A stretch of DNA of 64,000 nt from positions 1 through 64,000 of the forward strand of contig JARJFC010000018.1 in assembly GCA_029310945.1 (NCBI GenBank), given 5' to 3'. The DNA comes from Leptospira sp. 96542. Lineage in GTDB: Bacteria; Spirochaetota; Leptospiria; Leptospirales; Leptospiraceae. The translations under genes and the position numbers were made by a program. Position 1 is the first letter of the stretch, and each line of letters opens with the position of its first letter. The notes beneath the pieces are model-generated. The model had not been told where the DNA came from. It did no database searches and saw nothing but the letters and a program-made list of their open reading frames with translations. Below, piece by piece: positions 26,273 to 33,194 of the stretch.

Positions 26273-28768
26273 GAGGCAATGGATCATTCCCTTATCTCGT
26301 TTGCACTCCTCCAACGCTTTTGCCACAAGCATCCCTGGTTTTAGTTTATTTGGGTCTGCTTTGATGGCATGGCCTGATGACAAACCAGATACAAGTAAAT
26401 CGCCAGGTTTAACCGTACCCTGAGTTGCATCCACATGGATTTTTACAATCCCTATAAGGCCAACAAGAACGTATTGTAATCCTTTTTCTTCCTTTCCAAA
26501 TACGAAGTTTGCATTGCCCACACAAACACCAATCACATTTGTAGAGTAGGGGTGTTTTGATCTTGAAAGTACGTTTGGTTCGTCACTTGCAACCAAAAGA
26601 TCCCCAGGAGTGATCACGTCCCTTCCATCAGTGCGAAAATAACGCGCAATGCATTCTTCACCAGATTCCTTTACAACACGAATATTACCTTCAAATAAGG
26701 ATTCCCCCATAGCGTAGAATGCCTTACCCGAACCACCTAACTCAGATTCTGCAATTCCTTTACCATCAGCAAATAACGCATAATTAGATTGAGAAATAAA
26801 TCTTCCTCCTGGTGAAGAGGTTCCTACTCCTAACACCCCAGCGCTTTTATGGGAATCTTTACCTTTGGAGATCCCAAAGGTTCCGACAGAATCCCCAAAA
26901 CCCACAACACCACTACCTTGAGATACACCCACAACACCAGAGCCAGTTTGGTTATTTTTTCCATATATGATCGCATCCGTTTGTGGAGGAGGCACAAATC
27001 CTTTCGATGGTGACTGTGCTTCGCCTACGATTTTCAATAATCCAACATGAGAATTAAAATGATGTTCCTTTTCCGCATAAGGGTGAGTATGTGGCTTTGG
27101 ATCTCGAACATCGCTGAGCCTTGGGTCATCAGATAAAACAACTTTTCCTGGAACTGCCTCGCCTGGTTTAGATAAAATTACGATACCTGCTTGTTCGTGA
27201 CTAGCAACTGACAAACGTTTGTCGTTCCCTTGAACAACAACACCCGCCTTTGTCTCTCCAGAATGTGCAAGCTGCACAATTCCATGCAATTCCGTACTCG
27301 CATGTTTTAGACGTTTATCATTGCCTTGGACAACAGTGCCCTGTTCTTCACCACCATTAGGAGCCAGTTGGGTGATACCTTTGGCTGTGGTGGTAGCATC
27401 TCTCAAACGAAGATCATCACCAGTAACAACTTTGTCGGAAGCAACTTCTCCCGAATCAGCAAGTTGCACGAGTCCCACAGATTTTTTAGTCGCAACCCGT
27501 AACCTTGCGTCATTGCCCTGAACTGCAACTCCAGGGCGAGTCTCTCCATCTAACGCAAGCTCTACGATACCAGGGTGATCCGTAGATGCAGATCTAAGCC
27601 TCTCATCATCTGATTGGACAACAAGGCCTGGCCTCGCTTCCCCTGTCCTTGCCAATCGAACAAGACCATGTGTGAGTTCAGTGGCAATTTTTAGGCGTTT
27701 ATCATTTCCCTGAACAACAACACCCGACTTCTCTTCTCCGTCAGATGCGAGTTCGACAATACCTCGATATTCTGTGGTTGCGTCCCGTAACCTTCTATCG
27801 TTTGCTTGGACAACAACACCTTCTTTGACCTCGCCGTCCACTGCCAACCGGACAATGCCAGAACGAAGCACTGATGCGTAGGGCAGGGGTTCTCTCGCCA
27901 CACCACCGTAATCTTTTTTATCTGGGCTAGAATACAACTCAACTTCGACCACTTCCGTTATATAATCTTTTTTATTCTGAACTTTTTCTTGCATAAAAAC
28001 AATTTTCAGATAACGCAAGTTAACCGGAGAAAACCTCCACTTATACCAGGTGCCCGGTTCAGATAAAAAATGATTTTCTTCATGAAGTTGATGCCAAGTT
28101 AAGTCATCCTCGCTGTAATAGGCAACAAAACGCTCTGGGAAGTTGGTGTTCGGGTCATTTTTCGTTAACATCCGAATTTCTTCGATGCGATTTACAGTAC
28201 CCATATCAAAAATTAAGTATTCATCTTCTGGTTCTTCCTTTTTTTTAGAGGACCAACCGTAGTCCGTACGAGTATCGATCAGATTTTCTTTTACAGACAA
28301 ACGATCAAATTCGGAACTAGCAACAATGGACTGAATGCCTGTGACCAAAATACGCAGAGACCCGAAACTAATCCGACTTTTGCCATTGCTTGCTTTTCGC
28401 GAAACTTTATATACAAACTTCACATAACGTGCGCTTGTTAACGAAAACAACCATTTTGCGGAAGTTTTGAATGATTTCCGAAAGGAAGATTCTTGTAAAA
28501 TTGGTTCCCAATACTTTCCATCATGGGATAACTCAAAACGAAATGAATCTGGAAAAAAATCCAAACCGTCTTTTCCTGGCAAAAGTTCTATTCCATTAAA
28601 ATAAATAGTGTCCTCAAAACTGAACACGACAGAAGAAAGTGAGACCTGGTCTTTTTCTTCAAAAAATGATAAAAATTCATTGTTTTTCACTTCATACTGA
28701 CCCGTAGCGGAGACAGAGCGAATGGGGAGAGAATAAGGATGGCTCGTTCTAATTAAATGATCTTTCAT
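26258..28768 (-). CDS. large repeat protein: two discoidin-like domains, eight 32-residue repeats, fibre-like C-terminus
   Basis: A protein of about 836 residues. The N-terminal part holds two regions that look like F5/8 type C (discoidin) domains (RFELSHDGKYWEPIL with SARYVKFVYK, and FVAYYSEDDLTWHQL with LRYLKIVF). Then come eight tandem 32-residue repeats of the form GIVxLAxxGExxxGVVVQGN DxRLxxAT. A Gly-rich segment (GSGVVGVSQGSGVVGFGDSV) and a C-terminal domain with two GDLLV motifs follow, as in phage-tail or surface fibre proteins. No signal peptide is visible. ATG 28768 is a provisional start; the frame stays open to a TTG at 28795. It lies 50 bases after rep on the same strand. Confidence 0.75.
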   Translation of the reverse strand: MKDHLIRTSHPYSLPIRSVSATGQYEVKNNEFLSFFEEKDQVSLSSVVFSFEDTIYFNGIELLPGKDGLDFFPDSFRFELSHDGKYWEPILQESSFRKSFKTSAKWLFSLTSARYVKFVYKVSRKASNGKSRISFGSLRILVTGIQSIVASSEFDRLSVKENLIDTRTDYGWSSKKKEEPEDEYLIFDMGTVNRIEEIRMLTKNDPNTNFPERFVAYYSEDDLTWHQLHEENHFLSEPGTWYKWRFSPVNLRYLKIVFMQEKVQNKKDYITEVVEVELYSSPDKKDYGGVAREPLPYASVLRSGIVRLAVDGEVKEGVVVQANDRRLRDATTEYRGIVELASDGEEKSGVVVQGNDKRLKIATELTHGLVRLARTGEARPGLVVQSDDERLRSASTDHPGIVELALDGETRPGVAVQGNDARLRVATKKSVGLVQLADSGEVASDKVVTGDDLRLRDATTTAKGITQLAPNGGEEQGTVVQGNDKRLKHASTELHGIVQLAHSGETKAGVVVQGNDKRLSVASHEQAGIVILSKPGEAVPGKVVLSDDPRLSDVRDPKPHTHPYAEKEHHFNSHVGLLKIVGEAQSPSKGFVPPPQTDAIIYGKNNQTGSGVVGVSQGSGVVGFGDSVGTFGISKGKDSHKSAGVLGVGTSSPGGRFISQSNYALFADGKGIAESELGGSGKAFYAMGESLFEGNIRVVKESGEECIARYFRTDGRDVITPGDLLVASDEPNVLSRSKHPYSTNVIGVCVGNANFVFGKEEKGLQYVLVGLIGIVKIHVDATQGTVKPGDLLVSGLSSGHAIKADPNKLKPGMLVAKALEECKRDKGMIHCLLSFS

Positions 28769-28818
28769 GCAGTTTATTGTTCTGATTCCTTCCAAAAATT
28801 ACCGATTTTCATTCTAGT

Positions 28819-29808
28819 CTATCGAATTTCAGAAATGCGGGATCCTTCTTCCACACTGGCAAAAACGACGACAAGAGATGGTTTGACACGTTCCGTAAAA
28901 TACATCTGTATGATTTGTTTGAGATACCCTTGGACGGAGGTTTCGATCACAACGACATTCCCATCCAATTGGATTTTGATGGTTTCCAATTGTTCGCAGG
29001 TTCTGGGTGTCAGTTCCTTCCTTGCCCAATTGAGGAAGCCAAGCCAGGAAGCAGGGTGGGGCATTCCGATTGACGGCTCGGGATAAAACTGCTTAGAATT
29101 GGGCCGAACTTCAGTTTGTTTGGCTGAAGCGATTAACTCTTTACAAACACCTTTTAGATACGCAAAGTCTGATTCCATCCGAAGTGCAAGAGCCTTTTGG
29201 TAGGCTTCCATTGCAATCTCAGAACCGAAAAGATCCACAAGAGTGTCGAGGTTTGTGTTCTTTCCTTCCTTTTTCCCTTCTAACTCTGGAGTAGGAACAT
29301 TGTTTGTATTGGAAATGGTTATATTAATATGGTTTGGGGTTCCGTCTCTACCCCCCGGTTGGGAAATTCTGGAGTCCCCAGAAGTGTCTGTTTCGGCTCC
29401 CCTCCAGGGGATGGATGGATCCCCCAGAGGGGTAATTTTGGAACCCTGGTAATGGAATGAAAAGTGATACCGTGTGGAAGTCCTGCCTCCCCCCGGTATT
29501 TGGAAAAGTAATCCCGCCTTTGTTAGTTCTTTTTTTGCAATGACGATGGATTTTTTTGTTTTGAAGCCTGTGAGACGGAGGAGGGTTTCCGTACTTGGCC
29601 AAACGGGTTTGAAGCTGTAGTCGCTGAATTTTAAAAGGACAGGGTAGAGTGTCTTTGCAGCATGGGAAAGCTCTGCCCAAACACCAGAGTCAATGATGTC
29701 GGTCATCAAACGGATATAAGGGTGCCTAGGGTCGCTCAAAACCTTCTCCTTCGTTTTTTCTGCAAAAACCAAACTAAATTTAAGCAAATTTTTTGAAGGA
29801 GTTGACAT
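28819..29808 (-). CDS. rep: plasmid-type replication initiator (Rep), winged-helix
   Basis: A 329-residue protein with an N-terminal winged-helix-like region (WAELSHAAKTLYPVLLKFSD, then PSTETLLRLTGFKTKKSIV), typical of DnaD/RepA-like initiators. A Gly/Pro-rich linker follows (about 130-155) and a C-terminal module (QLETIKIQLDGNVVVIETSV). I recognise it as a replication initiator mainly from its wHTH and its place right after parA-parB with a long structured leader, the arrangement known from Leptospira plasmid and phage LE1 replicons. ATG 29808 has almost no Shine-Dalgarno, which fits post-transcriptional control. The linker-coding DNA contains several GC-rich palindromes. Confidence 0.7.
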   Translation of the reverse strand: MSTPSKNLLKFSLVFAEKTKEKVLSDPRHPYIRLMTDIIDSGVWAELSHAAKTLYPVLLKFSDYSFKPVWPSTETLLRLTGFKTKKSIVIAKKELTKAGLLFQIPGGGRTSTRYHFSFHYQGSKITPLGDPSIPWRGAETDTSGDSRISQPGGRDGTPNHINITISNTNNVPTPELEGKKEGKNTNLDTLVDLFGSEIAMEAYQKALALRMESDFAYLKGVCKELIASAKQTEVRPNSKQFYPEPSIGMPHPASWLGFLNWARKELTPRTCEQLETIKIQLDGNVVVIETSVQGYLKQIIQMYFTERVKPSLVVVFASVEEGSRISEIR

Positions 29809-29833
29809 TATTTGACATAATGTTAATTATGTC
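29802..29833. promoter_or_regulatory. GACATAAT repeat cluster at the rep start and plus-strand promoter
   Basis: TTGACATTAT (29802) and TTGACATAAT (29812) are direct repeats ten bases apart. GACATAAT (29814-29821) and ATTATGTC (29826-29833) form a perfect inverted repeat with a four-base spacer, and a further ATTATGTC lies at 29973-29980. On the plus strand, TTGACA 29802-29807 with TAATTA 29824-29829 or AATTAT 29825-29830 (spacer 16-17) makes a good promoter. The cluster could be a Rep operator and the promoter of the antisense RNA. Confidence 0.5.
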
Positions 29834-29837
29834 TCAT

Positions 29838-29893
29838 CCAACAACATTCCTTCGGGAAGACCCGACCCCCTGGTACGCCAGGGGATTTTTTTT
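29838..29893 (+). ncRNA. candidate antisense (countertranscribed) RNA to the rep leader
   Basis: On the plus strand a promoter-like site (29802-29830) is followed by two compact hairpins. One is TCGGG 29852-29856 with CCCGA 29861-29865; the second is CCCCTGG 29867-29873 with CCAGGGG 29878-29884, closed by a TACG tetraloop and followed by eight T. The predicted product is about 55 nt and fully complementary to the untranslated leader of the minus-strand rep mRNA. This is the layout of plasmid copy-control antisense RNAs. There is no plus-strand gene it could otherwise terminate. The start site is estimated. Confidence 0.55.
29867..29893 (+). terminator. intrinsic terminator, plus strand
   Basis: A perfect 7-bp GC-rich stem with a TACG loop, one A, then TTTTTTTT (29886-29893). 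It is the clearest rho-independent terminator in the window, and it lies antisense to the rep leader. CGCCAGG (29876-29882) can alternatively pair with CCTGGCG (29898-29904), so mutually exclusive stems are possible. Confidence 0.8.
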
Positions 29894-29919
29894 CTTTCCT
29901 GGCGGGGCACAGAACTTCC

Positions 29920-29953
29920 GACATCCCCCACTATTTCTGTTTTGGGGAATGTC
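29920..29953. promoter_or_regulatory. stem-loop in rep leader
   Basis: GACATCCCC (29920-29928) pairs with GGGGAATGTC (29944-29953) with one bulged A. It lies between the intrinsic terminator and the parB2 end and adds to the secondary structure of the rep mRNA leader. Confidence 0.4.
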
Positions 29954-30000
29954 CGCTCAAACCAAAGTTTTAATTATGTCACATTATTGACCGATTCAAG

Positions 30001-30079
30001 GTACTGTCAAGTTCGTACAGTACTTTTTCCATGGGAGTCTAAAAAAAAATATCCTAAGTACTTGACTGCTAAGTACTTG
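30001..30079. repeat. short repeats between parB2 and rep
   Basis: GTACTGT (30001-30007) and ACAGTAC (30017-30023) form an inverted repeat. CTAAGTACTTG occurs twice, at 30054-30064 and 30069-30079, 15 bases apart, each containing the palindrome AAGTACTT. They sit next to an A-run (30041-30049). These could be initiator or partition-protein sites, or part of the replication origin; no binding evidence is available. Confidence 0.4.
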
Positions 30080-30085
30080 TTTGGG

Positions 30086-30913
30086 TTAGGTCGGATCTCC
30101 GTATTTTTTGGCCAGTTCCTTTTTGACGAATTTGTAAAGATCCCCAAGTAGTATTTCATCCTCAGTTGTAATCTGGATTGCATTTCCTTGTTTTTTGATC
30201 TTATAAAACCCGAGGCGGAAGTTTGCCAAAGACTCCGATGGGTTTGCTTTATCTTTGGTTTGTTTATTGAAATCTTTGGCATCCCGAACCGTTTTCAATG
30301 CCCCTCGGTTGTAAAGGTCTAAAAACTCACCCAAGCTTCCTTTCTTGGAAGCCTGGGCAGCTTGGACGAGGAGATTTTTGTTTTGTATATCGTTCTCTCG
30401 GCATTTTGCCAGGTGTTCTTTGGGCATTCCCGCAATGGACAAAACCTCAGACATATAACTTCGGCTTTTTCCAAAAAGATCTCCCAATTCCTGATCTGTA
30501 TAATTATGTGTATTTTTTAAGAAGAGGAGGGCATCCACTTCTTCGTAAGGAGATAAATTTTCTCTTTGGAGATTTTCAATCACCGCCAGTTTGTAGATTT
30601 CCTTATCTGGTCTATTTAGAATCTTACATTCGATATCAGTCCAACCCAAAGATTTTGCAGCATGGTAGCGTCTTTCGCCTGCAATGATTTTATAACTTCC
30701 TTCTCGCTCCCCTTTGGAAACAATGATGGGTTGGAGGAGACCGTCCGCCTTGAGGGTTTGGGCAAGTTCCTCAATCCCTTTTTTTCTCTCTTGCCTTGGT
30801 TGGTGTTCGGAGGGGTGGATTTTTTCCATTCGTATTGTACGAATGGTTCCATCCAAATTTTCCGCCTGGTAAATGTCGGCGAGTGTCCCTAGCCGTTTAC
30901 TTTTTGAGCTCAA
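30086..30913 (-). CDS. parB: ParB-type partition protein (system 2)
   Basis: A 275-residue ParB family protein. It shows the HPSEHQPRQ box, the CTP-binding motif GERRYHAAKSLGW, ENLQRENLSPYEEV and a helix-turn-helix (DQELGDLFGKSRSYMSEVL). It differs strongly from ParB1. The start is set at TTG 30913-30911 because a perfect GAGGAGG (30926-30920, minus strand) lies six bases before it. The upstream ATG at 30940 has its AGGAG only one base away, and an earlier in-frame Met at 31039 lies deep inside parA2. With this start the parA2-parB2 overlap is 17 bases, the same as in system 1. Confidence 0.92.
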   Translation of the reverse strand: MSSKSKRLGTLADIYQAENLDGTIRTIRMEKIHPSEHQPRQERKKGIEELAQTLKADGLLQPIIVSKGEREGSYKIIAGERRYHAAKSLGWTDIECKILNRPDKEIYKLAVIENLQRENLSPYEEVDALLFLKNTHNYTDQELGDLFGKSRSYMSEVLSIAGMPKEHLAKCRENDIQNKNLLVQAAQASKKGSLGEFLDLYNRGALKTVRDAKDFNKQTKDKANPSESLANFRLGFYKIKKQGNAIQITTEDEILLGDLYKFVKKELAKKYGDPT

Positions 30914-31652
30914 CCAAAACCTCCTCAATGAATCCTTCATACTCCTGCGATTGACGGGAAGACCGGTTGTAATCAAAAACAGATTTTTTTGCCAAATGGC
31001 TTTCGCCCACGGCCACCCCGTCTGAAATGGTATGTTCAAAAATGCGGAAGTACTTTCCGAGAACAGGGAGGATGGTTTTTGTCAAAAGTGTTTGGGGTTT
31101 GAGTTGGGTGATGAGGGCTCCCAAAATCTCTAAGTCGGGATTGATCCTTTTTTTGATCGAGGAAATGGTCTGCTGCAAACCCATGATTCCATCCATCGAA
31201 AATTTTTCGGCCTGAAGGGGGATGAGTACAAAATTAGAAGCGACGAGGCTATTGACAGTGAATATCGATAAGGAAGGTGGACAGTCGATGATGACAAATT
31301 CAAAATCCTTTCCGATGGCTGCAAGAGAATCTCTCAGAATGTAGGGGGCTTCTACTGAGTTCACGGACACTGTTTCCATTTCCGCCAAACGGAGGCTAGA
31401 TGGCGCAATCCATAAACAGTCGTTATAGATCGGCACGATGATATCTTTTAATCCCGTAGCATTCTGAAAAAGGTGGGAAAGGTCTTTGTCCACAGTTTCT
31501 GGGTTGAGGAAGATGCCTGTCGAGTTTGCCTGCGGATCCATATCGATGAGTAATGTTTTTAAGTTCCTGCGAGCAAGGCCCATGGCTAGGTTCAAAGAAG
31601 TTGTTGTTTTTCCTTCTCCACCTTTCTGATTGGCGACTGCAATGGTGATCAT
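30897..31652 (-). CDS. parA: ParA-type partition ATPase (system 2)
   Basis: A 251-residue Soj/ParA ATPase without an N-terminal extension. Walker A is NQKGGEGKTTTSLNLAM at the N-terminus, Walker A' is LLIDMDPQANSTG, and Walker B is FVIIDCPPSLS. It pairs with ParB2 and lies upstream of rep in the same orientation, as in Leptospira plasmid-type replicons. The lack of a DNA-binding extension suggests that another factor (ParB2, or the Fis-domain protein encoded divergently) controls the operon. Upstream lie two copies of the TGTCGGACATCCGAC palindrome. Confidence 0.93.
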   Translation of the reverse strand: MITIAVANQKGGEGKTTTSLNLAMGLARRNLKTLLIDMDPQANSTGIFLNPETVDKDLSHLFQNATGLKDIIVPIYNDCLWIAPSSLRLAEMETVSVNSVEAPYILRDSLAAIGKDFEFVIIDCPPSLSIFTVNSLVASNFVLIPLQAEKFSMDGIMGLQQTISSIKKRINPDLEILGALITQLKPQTLLTKTILPVLGKYFRIFEHTISDGVAVGESHLAKKSVFDYNRSSRQSQEYEGFIEEVLVELKK

Positions 31653-31762
31653 CTATGGTATCTTTTCCTTCCCAATTGGTATGGTTTCTCTTTGAAAATC
31701 TCTGATCAATTGATTTTTGAAATTTTAGAAAAAAACAAAAATCACTGGTTCTACAACTTCAT

Positions 31763-31777
31763 TGTCGGACATCCGAC
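31763..31777. promoter_or_regulatory. palindrome copy 1 upstream of parA2 (candidate parS/operator)
   Basis: TGTCGGACATCCGAC, identical over 15 bases to the site at 31814. Only the last base of the full palindrome differs (C for A). It is located 111 bases before the parA2 start codon. Confidence 0.55.
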
Positions 31778-31813
31778 CACGCAAAAATTAGCAAAAACTA
31801 TCTATTTCTATTT

Positions 31814-31829
31814 TGTCGGACATCCGACA
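31814..31829. promoter_or_regulatory. palindrome copy 2 upstream of parA2 (candidate parS/operator)
   Basis: TGTCGGACATCCGACA has perfect 7-base arms around CA. It starts 51 bases (about five helical turns) from copy 1. It lies in the divergent interval between parA2 and the Fis-domain gene, so it could serve as a ParB2 centromere or as an operator for either gene. Confidence 0.6.
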
Positions 31830-31881
31830 TTCAATTAGGTACGTACTTGACAAAGTGATTAAATTTAAACAGTTTCATAGC

Positions 31882-33192
31882 ATGCCACCCAAAATCATAT
31901 CCCTTTTGGCTTCGACCAAACATGGCAAAGAATGGATCCACGATGTCCTACCCGGACTATGGAGCGAGCTTTGTACAAGTTTGGGATTGCGGGCGGGGGT
32001 TGTGGTTCTGAAAGCTGAAGGTGAAGATTCATTCTATGAGTCGGCAAGTTTTGGCTATGGGGAAGATGGATTCTATTATTCGTTTCTGAACCGAGGTTCT
32101 GAGCTTTGGAATGACCTCATGTCTTCTCTGTCCCCGCTTGATTTGTCTGATTCTGGATATGATTTATTTTTACCCCAAGGAAAAGCAATGGCGCTCAGGA
32201 TTGAATCGTCCAGTGATCCAATCGGTTTCCTTCTCATTGAGTGGGAAGAGGATTTGCATTTCCCTGGGGATTTGTTTCTTCATCTTTTTGCAGAAAGGAT
32301 CTCCAAAGAATGGGTCGAGCCAAAATTGTCCGCGAGACAATCTTTAGAGGTTGGTGAAACCTTCCAAAGCTTTCGGAACCAGATCCCCAATTTGGATCAC
32401 TATTTAGAACAGTGGAGACTGCAAAAACGCATTTCTATCCTTGGCCCCAAAGGAATTGGGAAAAAATCTTTAGCAAAATGGATCCACCAAATCACCACGC
32501 CAGGGCGGACTTTTCTCCTCATCGAATCTCTACCTGAGAATTTTGGAAAATTAGAAAAGGCACTCCAGGTTTGGGCAGAAGAGGCGGGCAGTGGCAGTCT
32601 GGTTTTCAATCGGATTGAACACTTGAGTTTGGGCCAACAGCAGATATTTTTATCTTGGTTGGCGGAAGGAAAATTTTCAGGAAATCTCATCCTCATTGGG
32701 CCTGCAGAATGGAATAGCGAATTATTACCAGAGTTTGAAAACCTAGTCCAAAAGGATGCGCTGGGGCTTCCTAGTTTGAGTCTCCTCACAAAGCCTAAGT
32801 TCAAAGAAATGATCCATGGGCTTTTCTCAGAGTTGGCGCTCACCCAAAACAGAGGAGGGCTTTCCCTCAGTCCAGCCGCCCTCGATCACTTGGTTTCCAA
32901 GGTTTATCCAGAAAATTTCACCGAATTGAAAAATATCCTTCTCACAGCAATTTTAACAACCAGATCCAATCAAATTGATTCGTCAGATTTAGAAATTGGG
33001 AAAAGCCGAATGGATTTGGAGGTACCCGAAGCCGAAGATTTAGACTTGCGGCGCGGGATACAAGCCTTAGAAAGGCAGAAGATACTCCATTCGATGCGGA
33101 TCTTTTCTGGGAACCAGATCCGAATGGCCAAAGCTTTGGGCATTTCGAGAGGGTCTCTCCAGTACAAAATGAAACAGTTGGGATTATTATAA
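31882..33192 (+). CDS. degenerate sigma-54 activator-like protein with Fis HTH
   Basis: A protein of about 436 residues. The N-terminal 190 residues look GAF-like, the middle has the layout of an NtrC-type AAA+ domain, and the C-terminus is a Fis helix-turn-helix (NQIRMAKALGISRGSLQYKM). The AAA+ core is broken: Walker A reads GPKGIGKK where GKS/T is expected, the Walker B Asp-Glu is replaced by Asn-Arg (LVFNRIEHLS), and there is no GAFTGA loop. ATP-driven sigma-54 activation is therefore unlikely, while DNA binding is likely. ATG 31882 is preferred to a TTG at 31813 that lies inside a palindrome. It is divergent from parA2 and two bases before the next gene. Confidence 0.75.
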   Translation: MPPKIISLLASTKHGKEWIHDVLPGLWSELCTSLGLRAGVVVLKAEGEDSFYESASFGYGEDGFYYSFLNRGSELWNDLMSSLSPLDLSDSGYDLFLPQGKAMALRIESSSDPIGFLLIEWEEDLHFPGDLFLHLFAERISKEWVEPKLSARQSLEVGETFQSFRNQIPNLDHYLEQWRLQKRISILGPKGIGKKSLAKWIHQITTPGRTFLLIESLPENFGKLEKALQVWAEEAGSGSLVFNRIEHLSLGQQQIFLSWLAEGKFSGNLILIGPAEWNSELLPEFENLVQKDALGLPSLSLLTKPKFKEMIHGLFSELALTQNRGGLSLSPAALDHLVSKVYPENFTELKNILLTAILTTRSNQIDSSDLEIGKSRMDLEVPEAEDLDLRRGIQALERQKILHSMRIFSGNQIRMAKALGISRGSLQYKMKQLGLL

Positions 33193-33194
33193 TC

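Noticed and set aside
26900..27900. CRISPR array suggested by regular repeats
   Set aside because: The 96-base period is a coding repeat translating into eight similar 32-residue units, without unique spacers.
29348..29680. 110-residue minus-strand frame inside rep
   Set aside because: It lies wholly inside rep in another frame, and its Gly/Pro repeats simply reflect the GC-rich palindromes.
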